Assembly (NCBI GenBank): GCA_035651455.1
Contig: DASRFR010000047.1
Span: 186,001 to 250,000 of the forward strand
Source of the DNA: DASRFR01 sp035651455
Lineage (GTDB): Bacteria; Acidobacteriota; Terriglobia; Terriglobales; Acidobacteriaceae
Length of the DNA: 64,000 bases
Direction of reading: 5' to 3'
Positions 53,427-63,607 of this stretch are shown here, piece by piece. The stretch's first letter is position 1. Every line of letters begins with the position of its first letter. The position numbers and the translations under genes were made by a program. Below the pieces are notes generated by a model, which saw only the letters and a list, made by a program, of their open reading frames with translations, was not told the DNA's origin and did not search any database.

Positions 53427-55661
53427 ATGCAAAAAGAAGTAAAAGAGGCACCTGAGGCCAACAACGCCCAGACCGTAGCGACCGCGGCGAAGTGCCCGGT
53501 AGCGTCCGGGGTGCGCGGCCGCAGGAACCGCGACTGGTGGCCGGACGCCCTGGATGTCTCTGTTCTTCACCGCAATTCCAGTCTGTCCGATCCGATGGGC
53601 GAGGGGTTCGACTATGCTAAGGCATTCGAAAGCCTTGATCTCGATGCGGTGATTAAGGACTTGCATGGTCTAATGACGGAGTCCCAGGATTGGTGGCCAG
53701 CTGATTTCGGCCATTATGGCGGGTTGATGATTCGCATGGCGTGGCACAGTGCAGGGACTTACCGAATTACAGATGGCCGCGGGGGAGCGGGCGCGGGGCA
53801 GCAACGCTTTGCGCCGCTGAATAGCTGGCCGGACAATGCGAACCTCGATAAGGCGCGTCGCCTGCTATGGCCGATAAAACAGAAATATGGCGAAAAGATA
53901 TCCTGGGCTGACCTGATGATTCTCGCCGGCAACGTGGCATTGGAATCAATGGGCTTCAAGACCTTCGGCTTTGCCGGAGGGCGCGCCGACGTGTGGGAGC
54001 CTGAGGAACTCTACTGGGGTCCCGAAGGGACGTGGCTGGGGGATGAACGGTATAGCGGGGAGCGCCAACTGTCCGATCCGCTTGGTGCGGTTCAGATGGG
54101 CCTGATTTACGTCAACCCCGAAGGTCCGAATGGCAACCCCGACCCGCTCGCAGCGGCGAAAGATATCCGTGAAACCTTCTTCCGCATGGCTATGAACGAC
54201 GAAGAGACTGTCGCACTCATCGCCGGCGGCCACACTTTTGGCAAGACCCATGGTGCCGGCGATCCATCGCTGGTTGGGCCGGAGCCCGAAAGCGGTGCCT
54301 TAGAAGACCAGGGCCTTGGGTGGAAAAGCAAGTTCGGCACAGGAGTCGGAGCCGATGCTATCACCGGCGGTCCAGAAGTCGTTTGGACACAGACGCCAAC
54401 CAAGTGGAGCAATCTGTTCTTCAAGAACCTGTTTGAGAACGAGTGGGAACTGACGACCAGTCCGGCGGGAGCGAAACAGTGGCGGGCCAAGAATGGCCAA
54501 GCAACTATACCGGACCCCTTCGATAAGTCGAAGAAGCGCGTTCCCACTATGCTGACCACCGATTTGTCGCTGCGCGTCGATCCCGCATATGAGAAGATCT
54601 CGCGACGCTTCTACGAAAATCCGGATCATTTCGCCGACGCATTCGCTCGCGCATGGTTCAAGCTCACGCACCGCGACATGGGTCCGATCACGCGCTATCT
54701 TGGCCCGCTTGTGCCAAAGGAGATTCTCATTTGGCAGGACCCAATTCCCGCCGTTGACCATCCGCTGATAGATGACAAGGATGCCGCCGCGCTGAAGGCC
54801 AAGGTCCTCGCCTCAGGGATTTCGGTGTCCGATCTCGTATCGACGGCTTGGGCATCGGCCTCAACATTTCGTGGCTCCGACAAGAGAGGTGGGGCAAACG
54901 GCGCACGCATCCGCCTTGCACCCCAGAAAGATTGGGAGGTCAATCAGCCCAGGCAACTTGCAAGCATCCTTGAGAAGCTCGACAACATTCGAAAGGGATT
55001 CAGCAAGACGATCTCACTTGCTGACCTTATTGTTTTGGGCGGAAACGCTGGAATTGAAAAGGCCGCCAGGGATGCCGGCGTCGAGGTAGAAGTACCTTTC
55101 ATGCCGGGGCGCATGGACGCGTCTCAGGAACAAACCGACATCGCCTCTTTTGCGCCGCTTGAGCCGCGGGCCGACGGTTTCCGAAATTATGTTAGCGCCA
55201 GGACACAGTTTATGCAGGCGGAAGAGGCTCTGGTGGACCGCGCACAACTGTTGAGGCTGACGGGCCCGGAAATGGCGGTGCTGGTCGGCGGACTTCGCGT
55301 GCTCGGAGCAAATTGGGGCGGTTCTAAGCACGGCGTCTTCACCGCGAGGCCGGGGGTTTTGACGAATGATTTTTTCGTTAACTTGCTTGATATGCGTACG
55401 CAATGGCATCCAACGGACGGCAAAGATGGCGTCTACGAGGGCCGCGATCGCAAGACGGGCGCTCGTAAATGGACCGCAACACGCGTCGACTTGATCTTTG
55501 GTTCACACTCCCAACTTCGCGCATTCGCAGAGGTATACGCCTGCGCTGGAGCGATGAAAAAGTTTGTGAAAGACTTTGTGGCCGCATGGAGTAAGGTCAT
55601 GAATCTTGATCGCTACGACCGCGCCCGGGCTACCGTTACCAAAGAAACTGCCATTGTGTAA
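53427..55661 (+). CDS. katG: Catalase-peroxidase
   Basis: KatG removes hydrogen peroxide by catalase and peroxidase reactions. The 744-residue protein has both family halves. The active half has distal Arg103, Trp106 and His107 in MIRMAWHSAGTYR, and the proximal His in IAGGHTFGKTHG near residue 265. The Tyr of YVNPEGPNGNPDP with the Trp and a Met in RETFFRMAMNDEE forms the covalent Met-Tyr-Trp adduct. The degenerate C-terminal half lacks the haem. A GGAAAGGA site precedes the ATG. It stands alone, without furA upstream. Confidence 0.96.
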   Translation: MQKEVKEAPEANNAQTVATAAKCPVASGVRGRRNRDWWPDALDVSVLHRNSSLSDPMGEGFDYAKAFESLDLDAVIKDLHGLMTESQDWWPADFGHYGGLMIRMAWHSAGTYRITDGRGGAGAGQQRFAPLNSWPDNANLDKARRLLWPIKQKYGEKISWADLMILAGNVALESMGFKTFGFAGGRADVWEPEELYWGPEGTWLGDERYSGERQLSDPLGAVQMGLIYVNPEGPNGNPDPLAAAKDIRETFFRMAMNDEETVALIAGGHTFGKTHGAGDPSLVGPEPESGALEDQGLGWKSKFGTGVGADAITGGPEVVWTQTPTKWSNLFFKNLFENEWELTTSPAGAKQWRAKNGQATIPDPFDKSKKRVPTMLTTDLSLRVDPAYEKISRRFYENPDHFADAFARAWFKLTHRDMGPITRYLGPLVPKEILIWQDPIPAVDHPLIDDKDAAALKAKVLASGISVSDLVSTAWASASTFRGSDKRGGANGARIRLAPQKDWEVNQPRQLASILEKLDNIRKGFSKTISLADLIVLGGNAGIEKAARDAGVEVEVPFMPGRMDASQEQTDIASFAPLEPRADGFRNYVSARTQFMQAEEALVDRAQLLRLTGPEMAVLVGGLRVLGANWGGSKHGVFTARPGVLTNDFFVNLLDMRTQWHPTDGKDGVYEGRDRKTGARKWTATRVDLIFGSHSQLRAFAEVYACAGAMKKFVKDFVAAWSKVMNLDRYDRARATVTKETAIV

Positions 55662-56002
55662 TGATTTCGTGTGTTGGGACCGGCGCGTTGTCCACTCACC
55701 GCAGGCGCAACTTTCGGTCTACGGAATTCTCAATTCGCGCCGTGAGTGGCTCGGATACCACTTCGGCAGACCCGTCAATTGGAAGTCAGGCGGATGCGGT
55801 GCCGGTCCCGGAAGAGGTCTCGGGGTTCTTGGCTCTCATCCGCTGCGTCTCGGCTATGGTGTGGATGTTCTGCGAGTTCAAGTAAGCGAGATGGCCGTCC
55901 AGTTCTAAATTGAGCGGCGCCTCATCGGTTTTCGCCTCCGCACAGATTTGCCGTGAGCCGTCCGTGATGTAGCCCCTTAATAGACTGATACTTGCAGTTC
56001 AT
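55662..56002. other. Gap of 341 bp with a start-less open frame on the minus strand
   Basis: From 55998 down to 55786 on the minus strand 70 codons stay open and read protein-like (…EAPLNLELDGHLAYLNSQNIHTIAETQR…, split here only by quotation length). There is no ATG, GTG or TTG start. It may be a small protein using a rare start codon, a relic, or chance. Plus-strand frames over the same bases also stay open. Confidence 0.25.
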
Positions 56003-56902
56003 GTGAGGCCGAACCGCCACTCGAAAGGTGTAAAGGACGAACGATTGCCGAACTGTTTTTTCGCCGCAGACCTGCACGGGCATGCCGACCGATACAACAA
56101 ATTTTTTGCGGCGATCATCGAGGAACGCCCCGCTTCAGTGTTCCTTGGTGGAGACTTGCTTCCTGGCTCGGCATTCTCAGACCTCCCATCCGGACAGGCT
56201 GACTTCGTTCGTGACTACCTGATCCCGGTTTTCACGAGAACCCGCGAGGCATTGGGCGCGGACTATCCCGACATCTTCCTTATCCTCGGTAACGACGACC
56301 CGCGCAGTGAGGAGAAGGCTTTCGTTGCGGCCGCGGCCGCAGGGCTCTGGCACTACATCCACGGGCGGAGACTCTTTTTCCAAGACTTCCCGGTTTACGG
56401 CCTCGCCTATGTTCCGCCGACTCCTTTTTTGCTGAAGGACTGGGAGCGTTACGACATTTCCCACTATGTCCCGCCTGGCTGCGTCTCCCCGGAGGATGGT
56501 TACAGGAGCGTACCAACTGAAGAGAGTGAAATTAAATGGAAGACGATCCAGAAGAGTCTCTCTTTACTCGCGGGGCAAGATTCTCTCGATCGTGCGGTGT
56601 TTCTCTTCCATACGCCGCCATGTGACACCCCGCTAGACCGCGCAGCACTGGACGGAAAGATGTGCGAGCACGTGCCCGTGGATTTGCATGTGGGCAGCAT
56701 GGCGGTCAAGCGGTTTATTGAGAAGCGGCAGCCGCTGCTTACCTTGCACGGTCACGTGCACGAGTCTGCACGACTAACCAATGAGTGGAAAATTCGGATC
56801 GGACGCACCGTCTGCATCAACGGTGCTCACGATGGGCCCGAACTAGCGCTGGTGCGTTTTGATCTGGAATCACCCGAGGCTGCTACCCGGGATTTGCTGT
56901 AA
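56003..56902 (+). CDS. Calcineurin-like metallophosphoesterase
   Basis: The 299-residue protein has the metallophosphoesterase metal motifs in order: ADLHGHADR (DxH), GGDLLPGS (GGD), LILGNDDPR (GNxD), LFHTPP (H) and LTLHGHVHES (GHxH). It is cytosolic, with no signal peptide. The substrate may be a phosphoester or cyclic nucleotide, but sequence does not say. It converges with the ATP-grasp/NTase fusion gene with one base between the stops, so a transcript could run into the opposite strand. Confidence 0.9.
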   Translation: MRPNRHSKGVKDERLPNCFFAADLHGHADRYNKFFAAIIEERPASVFLGGDLLPGSAFSDLPSGQADFVRDYLIPVFTRTREALGADYPDIFLILGNDDPRSEEKAFVAAAAAGLWHYIHGRRLFFQDFPVYGLAYVPPTPFLLKDWERYDISHYVPPGCVSPEDGYRSVPTEESEIKWKTIQKSLSLLAGQDSLDRAVFLFHTPPCDTPLDRAALDGKMCEHVPVDLHVGSMAVKRFIEKRQPLLTLHGHVHESARLTNEWKIRIGRTVCINGAHDGPELALVRFDLESPEAATRDLL

Positions 56903-56903
56903 C

Positions 56904-59900
56904 TCAAGCGCGCGAATCCTTCATCGGCAGTTTACGCGCGGGATCTGTGACAGCATCGATCTTGACGGCGAAGCTGGAACGTTCGGCGATGTCTTTGTCA
57001 GTCACCCAGTGCACATCGAGAATGCCGTCTGTGCGATAGCCAGTCCTCAGGAAATTAATTTCCGCGAGACAGCGGCTCCAGCCTTCGAGCCAGAGCGTCA
57101 GTTCTTTCCTCTGTTCTTCGTTCCCTTGAACATGCAAAAGAATATCGATGTCGCTGGCCGGTCCTGCGGTTGCGTTTTTGGTGCTACCGATCAGGTAAAA
57201 GGCCTTGACACCGAATTTTTGCGGATCGAGATCAGCCGCAATGCTCTGGGCCATGCGAAAACGCCAGCGCCAGTGTTCATTAGTTCCCCGATCAATGGAC
57301 TCCGCCTCGGGTTCGACCGACCCGCTCTTCTGCTGTGGAGGTGCCAGGAACCCAACTGCCTGGTTCAAGTCGGCGTTCATCAGCACCCTCAGGATAAGTC
57401 CGCCAGTTTCGAGGGGTACATCAGTTACCCGTAGCGTCTCCGCAAAGTGCGCGAATTCCGGCAGCAACTCCGCAAGCACATTACGCGACCGTCGAAAAAA
57501 CAGTTCGTTGAACACTGTGGTTGGATCGTCCGGGTAAAGCGGCAGGTAACGGATCGAGGCCTCTACAAGGTCCTGAAAAAAGTGGGTTCCGAATGACAGC
57601 TCCGGCAGGTAATTTCCTTTCTGGCGCGCTACTTCGATCAACATTGCTGCGTTGTTGATATCGGAGTAGGTCACGGGAACGCCGAGTTTGATGTCTCCGC
57701 GGCTGCCCCAGCGTCCGGGCCCCACCAGAATGAACTGACGTTTGGGCAATAGCTTGTTGAGCCTGCCAACAGCACGGCCGACCTCGCGCATGGCTGTCTG
57801 ATCCGGGAGCTGGCTATAGCCGTCGAGGTCGACATACACAATGTGCGTGATTTCCGGTACCTTCCCGTTCGAAACAAAATGTGCAGCGGAGAAGATTACT
57901 TTGTCGGGGGGCAGGTTCTGTGGGATCGCGACCGGAACGGTGTCAGCGCCATAGCTTTGGGGTCGGCACTGCAGTAAATAGAAATCCTTCCCGTCGTAAG
58001 CGAATTCCATGTCTACTGGCGTTCCAAGCTTGGATTGCAGCAGGTGCAGCAATTCACGGATGCAACTTACGAAGGGAGTCTTCCGAATCAGTCCTTCAAA
58101 GGTGAAGACCACATTTTGAGAACTGAAATCAGGCACCGGTCCGATAATCGGCTCGATCCGGTCATGGCTCACGAGGGACACCAGATTACGAATTTGGGGA
58201 TATGTGGCGCCAGAATTGCGCAGGAGGTCCGCGACATCGACCGTCTCGAATGCATTGCTTTCCAGATTGATGAGATCTATGCGCTTTGGCGAATACCGGA
58301 GCACTTCGTCAGCGGTGATGTTGACGCGCAAACTCGGCTGACCCGGCGCGATTAGAACTGGATAATCATCGGCGACGCGATCCACCGCACGCGTCCCCAA
58401 GCCAGGTACCAGCCGAATGAGGCCATCCTCCCGCTTAATGCGGGCAGACCAGCGGAACTCATTGTTGCTGAATGCAACTCCAGAGCACGCCGGCAAGAAG
58501 TATTTGCCCACGGTCTGGCCGACGACCTCCTGGATCATGATGCCCATTTCTTCGTGAACATCCAGCAGTCCACGCTCGGCCCGGTATTCTGTCGGATCCG
58601 GTCCGAAGATCGACGCGTACACTTCCGCAATCGCATCCATCAGTGCGGCCAGTCGCTCATCCTTGCTCCCGCAGTTGCCTAAGAACAAGCTCTTGTACTT
58701 TCCGGAGAAAGCCGATCCGGGACGGTCTTCCAACAGACTCGAGCTGCGGACGATGAGAGGAACATCGCCGAGATCATCCAGAGCGAGTGCCAGCCCCTTG
58801 GCAAATTCTGAAGGGAAAGAGGATCTCTTAAATAAAGCCACGAGGTGCGGGTACTCCTGCCGCACCTGGTCGATCTCCATGTATTTCCGGTTGAGAACGT
58901 CTTCGAGATCGTTATGGTGTACGAAGTCCTGAATCCAATCGGAAGTGAGGTACCAAGTTCTCGGCACCTTCACTTCGCGCAGAAGTGTGCTCGCTTCAAG
59001 GGATTTGTCGATGATCTTCTTGGCCAGGAACAAACCGGCACTCTTACCGCCCAACTTCCCGTGGCACCCAGGCGGGAAAATGACCTTACCCAACAGATCA
59101 TAAAAATCCTTAACATCGATGAACCTCTTAGCGACGTTGATGAAGTCGAGGCTTTCGGAAAAGAAGCGACGGATGAGCGATACCCGCAAGCCCTTCTGGG
59201 TATACAGCGAAAGTTCGTCCTCCTCGACACCAATATGGCGGTAGCGCTCGACACACTCCATGACCTCTCCGAGGGAGGTGTCCTGGTTTTCGAGCGCTCG
59301 CACGAGAAAACTCGCCTTGTCCTCTTTGATCCATCGAGTCACACAATTGAGGATCTCGGCCTCGCTCAAGTGCTCGCCGGCGATCCGGAGTGCCTGGCTT
59401 GTCAAGTCAGTGGAGTGGCCGGCAACCTCATGAGGAAGAGGCCGGTTTTCATCGGTGACAATGCTCGGTTCGCGGGCCGATATCGCTCCTCCGCTCCGAA
59501 GCAGTTCTCTGGCCTCCTCGACTCCGCTCCAACTCAGGTGATTGATCAACTTGCGCGAAATCCGCTTCAAGAGAGCGGGGTCCGTTTCGCGCAGAAACTC
59601 AAGTACGACACGCCACTCGCCTTCAGCCGATACTGCATCCGCGGCCGCCCAGCCCTCGAACGCGGCTCTTAGCCGCCGTTGAGTGACCGCGCTTGCGATT
59701 CGCTCTGCGATCGTCCCAATCAGCTTGCGCTCTTCCTTCAAAAACGGGCCTTCGTCGCATCGCGGCAGCTCCCTTCGGTAAGAAACCTCGACCGCTCCAA
59801 CCTTCTCACCCTGGACGACGATGTCGGCGCTTTGAACCCATCGAGTTTCCTGGAAGTCCGACGCCTGGATTGCCACGTCCTCAAAGAGGATCCGAGCCTG

Positions 59901-60080
59901 ACAGTCATGTGGATATTGCCACCCTGGCGGCAAGATTTCGATAATGTTTCGGAAAATTTCTTCAAGAGGCCGGGCCGACTGGCTCAGCACTTCGCCCACC
60001 TGATAAAGACAGTTCAATTCCTTGGCCCGCTCCTGCAGAGCATGCAGCATGGTCCCGAATTGCGTATCGTCCGGTTTCAC
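56904..60080 (-). CDS. GAF / PEP-synthase-like ATP-grasp / nucleotidyltransferase fusion protein
   Basis: A soluble 1058-residue protein with four parts. The first is a GAF-like sensor (about 1-135, LYQVGEVLSQ...ERIASAVTQR). A helical region follows (150-330). The third is a PPDK_N-type ATP-grasp domain (about 335-720) with LGGKSAGLFLAK, VRSSSLLEDRPGSAFSGKY and MIQEVVGQTVGKYF, and ends in MEFAYDGKDFYLLQCRPQ. The fourth is a unit containing VGPGRWGSRGDIKLGVPVTY and a C-terminal nucleotidyltransferase with GSTKNATAGPASDIDILLH (about 955-975). The swivelling phosphohistidine domain (TSH) and the PEP/pyruvate-binding barrel of PEP synthase are absent. It overlaps the next upstream gene by four bases. 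Confidence 0.85.
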   Translation of the reverse strand: MKPDDTQFGTMLHALQERAKELNCLYQVGEVLSQSARPLEEIFRNIIEILPPGWQYPHDCQARILFEDVAIQASDFQETRWVQSADIVVQGEKVGAVEVSYRRELPRCDEGPFLKEERKLIGTIAERIASAVTQRRLRAAFEGWAAADAVSAEGEWRVVLEFLRETDPALLKRISRKLINHLSWSGVEEARELLRSGGAISAREPSIVTDENRPLPHEVAGHSTDLTSQALRIAGEHLSEAEILNCVTRWIKEDKASFLVRALENQDTSLGEVMECVERYRHIGVEEDELSLYTQKGLRVSLIRRFFSESLDFINVAKRFIDVKDFYDLLGKVIFPPGCHGKLGGKSAGLFLAKKIIDKSLEASTLLREVKVPRTWYLTSDWIQDFVHHNDLEDVLNRKYMEIDQVRQEYPHLVALFKRSSFPSEFAKGLALALDDLGDVPLIVRSSSLLEDRPGSAFSGKYKSLFLGNCGSKDERLAALMDAIAEVYASIFGPDPTEYRAERGLLDVHEEMGIMIQEVVGQTVGKYFLPACSGVAFSNNEFRWSARIKREDGLIRLVPGLGTRAVDRVADDYPVLIAPGQPSLRVNITADEVLRYSPKRIDLINLESNAFETVDVADLLRNSGATYPQIRNLVSLVSHDRIEPIIGPVPDFSSQNVVFTFEGLIRKTPFVSCIRELLHLLQSKLGTPVDMEFAYDGKDFYLLQCRPQSYGADTVPVAIPQNLPPDKVIFSAAHFVSNGKVPEITHIVYVDLDGYSQLPDQTAMREVGRAVGRLNKLLPKRQFILVGPGRWGSRGDIKLGVPVTYSDINNAAMLIEVARQKGNYLPELSFGTHFFQDLVEASIRYLPLYPDDPTTVFNELFFRRSRNVLAELLPEFAHFAETLRVTDVPLETGGLILRVLMNADLNQAVGFLAPPQQKSGSVEPEAESIDRGTNEHWRWRFRMAQSIAADLDPQKFGVKAFYLIGSTKNATAGPASDIDILLHVQGNEEQRKELTLWLEGWSRCLAEINFLRTGYRTDGILDVHWVTDKDIAERSSFAVKIDAVTDPARKLPMKDSRA

Positions 60081-61864
60081 TTTTTCTCTTGGCTTGGGTT
60101 GTTACGGCAATGCGACAAGATCACTCCGCGCGCTGTCCGGCCGTCCACAAGTACCGAGAGCCGATCTGAAGGCCGCACATGGCGGATAAGCTCCGTCTCG
60201 CGCACAACACGCTGCCGGTTCAGCCAATCCCAATTGATGCCGAAGGGGCGCCCGTGTTGCACCATGAAGTAGCTTGTCCGAAAGCTCGACAGGTTATGAA
60301 AGAAATGGGAACCCTGGCTCAATTCCACATTCATGTCTGGCAGGGTCGACTCCACGATTGCGCGCGCCCCTGAGATCTGGCTCCAGTCAACCGGTATCCC
60401 GAGCGACGAATGAGAACTACCCCAGCGGCCGAAACCAATCAACAGGAAAGGCCTCTTCTGATCCCGGAGTTCACGGTTGATCAAGCCCAACTCTTCTGCG
60501 ATGGAAGGCGTGCGCATTGGCGAGAAGCTGTCGGGCCGGACGAAGACAATATCCTGTATGTCATCCGCGGCACCATTACCCATCACCATGTCCGAGGCGA
60601 CAATTGCGCGCGGATCAGAGAGATCCCCGACAGTGACATCTACCACCTGATTGGACACTACCATGGAGCGAACCTGCAGGAAACCCAGACGCAAGCGAAG
60701 TCCTTCCCCGAGCCGCCCCTGCAGTGTGATAGCGAACTCGATCTCGACTTTGGCCCCGAGAGCCTTCTCCGCTGCGCCGAGCAGAGTTTTCACCAAATTG
60801 TTTAAGGGGAACTGTTCCTGTACCAGAAGCGGAGCGAAATTCAAAATGCGCGGGCCTCCAGATCCAGTTCCGGCGATAACCCGGTCGCGTTCCGGATCGT
60901 AGGTAGAAGCGAGCAAATACAAGGCATCGTCAGCCTCGGCGGCGGCTAGAGTCGCGTGCACCATGTATTCGATTTCGCTGATGGGATTGTAAGCGGGCGG
61001 CTTGCCCATGTTGATTGCCCAAAATTCGGTTTGGGTGTGCTTTAGCAGTTCCCCGACAGAACCAAAGGGTGCTGGGTTCTTCGGATAGGCAGGTGAAAAC
61101 GTCCAGGCTATGCCGCCGTCCACGATCGTCTTTCCCAACCCGAGCGCCAGATTGACTACGCCATCTTCAGGACGGGCAGGTCCAAAAGGGTAGAAATTAT
61201 AGGAACGCGCCACACCCGAGATGTCAGGATAGAAGCGGTCGCCGCGGCGCTGCCCGACCACTTCCTGGATAATCACCGCCATCTTCTCTTCGACCGGATT
61301 TGTGCTCGTAGTACGAAGGTAGTCTCGGGCCTCGCGAAAGTAAGTCGATGCGTACACAAATTTGATGGCCTCTCCCAGCCGACGAAATCGCGTGTCCGGA
61401 TCGGGCCGGTTGTTCGGGATCATTTTTGTGGCGTAGACGCCGGCAAACGGTCGCTCTAACGCGTCCTCAAGTAGGCTTGACGACCGGATCGCGAGAGGGC
61501 TCTTGACCTGAAGAATGAGCGCACGGAGATCGCCGAGAAGTTCAAACGGAAGCTCGCCTTTCTGAAAGGAGTGGGCGATGCGTTCGTCAGACATTTCATC
61601 GAAGCGCAGCTCACTAAGACTGTTTCGCGCCATAAACTCATCGAAGCAGTCCGTCGCGATGACCGCCATGGTCGGAACATTGATCTGAACATCGGGAAAG
61701 GAGGCGGGATCAATTTGCGCTGCAAGGAGATCTTTGATGAATACCAATCCGCTGGCTTTGCCACCGATTGCCCCGGAGCCGATCTGCGTACACCGGAAGG
61801 TACCATCCCAGAACTTACGGTCGAAGACCGGCAACTCACCAACGACAGGCTTCAGACCACTCAT
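60077..61864 (-). CDS. PEP-synthase-like ATP-grasp protein without phosphohistidine domain
   Basis: The 595-residue protein parallels the fusion protein downstream. It has GGKASGLVFIKDLL at about 35-48, IRSSSLLEDALERPFAGVY near 135, IIQEVVGQRRGDRFYPDISG, LGLGKTIVDGG, and the shared GFGRWGSSHSSLGIPVDW then GSHFFHNL module. It has no GAF, no nucleotidyltransferase, no phosphohistidine TSH motif and no PEP barrel. It should bind ATP and use it on an unknown acceptor. ATG 61864 follows GGAAGGTG. Its last codons overlap the start of the fusion gene (ATGA), so the two are made together. Confidence 0.85.
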   Translation of the reverse strand: MSGLKPVVGELPVFDRKFWDGTFRCTQIGSGAIGGKASGLVFIKDLLAAQIDPASFPDVQINVPTMAVIATDCFDEFMARNSLSELRFDEMSDERIAHSFQKGELPFELLGDLRALILQVKSPLAIRSSSLLEDALERPFAGVYATKMIPNNRPDPDTRFRRLGEAIKFVYASTYFREARDYLRTTSTNPVEEKMAVIIQEVVGQRRGDRFYPDISGVARSYNFYPFGPARPEDGVVNLALGLGKTIVDGGIAWTFSPAYPKNPAPFGSVGELLKHTQTEFWAINMGKPPAYNPISEIEYMVHATLAAAEADDALYLLASTYDPERDRVIAGTGSGGPRILNFAPLLVQEQFPLNNLVKTLLGAAEKALGAKVEIEFAITLQGRLGEGLRLRLGFLQVRSMVVSNQVVDVTVGDLSDPRAIVASDMVMGNGAADDIQDIVFVRPDSFSPMRTPSIAEELGLINRELRDQKRPFLLIGFGRWGSSHSSLGIPVDWSQISGARAIVESTLPDMNVELSQGSHFFHNLSSFRTSYFMVQHGRPFGINWDWLNRQRVVRETELIRHVRPSDRLSVLVDGRTARGVILSHCRNNPSQEKK

Positions 61865-61949
61865 GGACACCTTCCACTGCAAGATACCGCCCACCGCACG
61901 TTGTAACGCGCGGCGCCAAAGGGAGCCCATCTAGGTTCGCGACGCGCCC

Positions 61950-63314
61950 TTACACCCAGCCGCGTTCGTGACACGCCTTAGCCACGCGACCGATCGCAAT
62001 GGCGTAAGCAGCATCTCTCATGTACAACTTCTCACGCCGAGCCAAATCGGAAACCGCGAAGTACGCCGATGTCATCTTCAAATCAAGCTTTCCGAGAACC
62101 TCGTCTTTTTCCCAGAAGTAGTTCATGTTGCTCTGCACCTGCTCGAAATAGCTGCAGGTCACTCCACCGGCATTTGCCAGAAAATCGGGGATGAGCAAAA
62201 TGCCACTCCTCTGAATCTGAGCATCGGCTTCCGGCGTGGTTGGCCCGTTAGCCCCTTCAGCAATGATGCGCACGCGAGGGCTGATGCGGCCAACATTGTC
62301 ACCAGTGATCTGATTTTCCATCGCCGCCGGGATGAGAATGTCGACATCCTGCTCTATCCAAGCCTCTCCCGGCAGTACTTCATAACCTTGTTCTTTGGCT
62401 TTGGTCTTGTTGATTCCCCCGAAGTGGTCAGTAATGGACAATAGCTGTTCGAGATCAATTCCGTCGCCTTTACGATAAGTGTATGCACACTGATCCGCTT
62501 GGTCCCAGCAGGACACTGAGATCACTCTTCCTCCCAGTCGTTGGTAAAGTTCGATCGCGAAGTGGGCGACATTCCCAAAGCCTTGGACACTGGCTTGGGT
62601 ACCCTCGGGCCGTAAGCTCAATTCCTTGAGCGCCTCGCGTAATGCAATGACGACGCCATAGCCCGTCGCTTCGGTTCTGCCCAGCGAGCCTCCCATGCCG
62701 ACGGGCTTGCCGGTGATGAAGCCGGGAAATCGGCCGCCATGGATGGTCTCAAACTCGTCAAGCATCCAGAGCATGTGTTGCGCGTTGGTCATTACATCGG
62801 GAGCCGGTACATCCGTCACCGGACCGACCTCCCTTGCTACTTGGCGGACCCAGCCACGGCAAATCTCCTCCTGCTCCCGAGCGCTGAGATTATGCGGATC
62901 GCAAATCACCCCACCCTTTGCTCCGCCCAGCGGGATATCAACCACGGCACACTTCCACGTCATCCACATGGATAGAGCGCGCACCGTATCGATCGTCTCC
63001 TGCGGATGGAACCGGATGCCCCCCTTGCCCGGCCCTCGAGCATCGTTGTGCTGGACTCGGAAACCTCGGAAGACCTTCACCATGCCGTCATCCATGCGCA
63101 CCGGAATAGCGAACTGGTACTCCCGCAGCGGGTAGCGCAAAAGATCTCTGGTAGCCGAGTCGAGGCCCAGGTATTCGGCTACCTTATCGAACTGAGCCTG
63201 TGCGATCTGAAATGAATTGAACGCCTTGGACGATCTTCTGGCAGGTGCGCCCGGAGCCACTTTCGAAGCTTCCTTTTCGACACTGATCGTTTCCGTCAGT
63301 ACGCTCTCAGACAT
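61950..63314 (-). CDS. Glu/Leu/Phe/Val dehydrogenase family, probably glutamate dehydrogenase
   Basis: The 454-residue enzyme interconverts an amino acid and its 2-oxo acid. Catalytic motifs are RGPGKGGIRFHP, KCAVVDIPLGGAKGGVICDP (active-site Lys) and the later NADP/NAD-binding VQGFGNVAHFAIELY. Length and motif wording favour glutamate dehydrogenase. ATG 63314 follows AAGGAGA. It is upstream of the two ATP-grasp genes on the same strand (gap of 85 bp), so the block could be one transcript that links glutamate turnover with these unknown enzymes. GlnE, also nitrogen-related, is at the other end of the window. Confidence 0.92.
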   Translation of the reverse strand: MSESVLTETISVEKEASKVAPGAPARRSSKAFNSFQIAQAQFDKVAEYLGLDSATRDLLRYPLREYQFAIPVRMDDGMVKVFRGFRVQHNDARGPGKGGIRFHPQETIDTVRALSMWMTWKCAVVDIPLGGAKGGVICDPHNLSAREQEEICRGWVRQVAREVGPVTDVPAPDVMTNAQHMLWMLDEFETIHGGRFPGFITGKPVGMGGSLGRTEATGYGVVIALREALKELSLRPEGTQASVQGFGNVAHFAIELYQRLGGRVISVSCWDQADQCAYTYRKGDGIDLEQLLSITDHFGGINKTKAKEQGYEVLPGEAWIEQDVDILIPAAMENQITGDNVGRISPRVRIIAEGANGPTTPEADAQIQRSGILLIPDFLANAGGVTCSYFEQVQSNMNYFWEKDEVLGKLDLKMTSAYFAVSDLARREKLYMRDAAYAIAIGRVAKACHERGWV

Positions 63315-63607
63315 GGCTATTCTCCTTGTTCTCTCTCCGGCAACCTTAATTATCGCTCCCCTAGCGGGCGAGTCCAATGTGATGGCACGCACATCAGAAG
63401 GTGACGCGTGCCAAGCATTAGATTCTGGAACTATTGCACAACATCAAAGTTCCCAAAAATCGCAGTCAACCCTGTGCCATTCGCAACGAAAACGCGAGAC
63501 TCTGGGTGGATGGTCGGCCATCCGGAAGTTAAGCTTTCACAGCGAACGACTGCGGAAGTCGCGACAAGATCGCCCAATCGTACGGCTCCAGTGCGTGCCG
63601 TTTCGAG

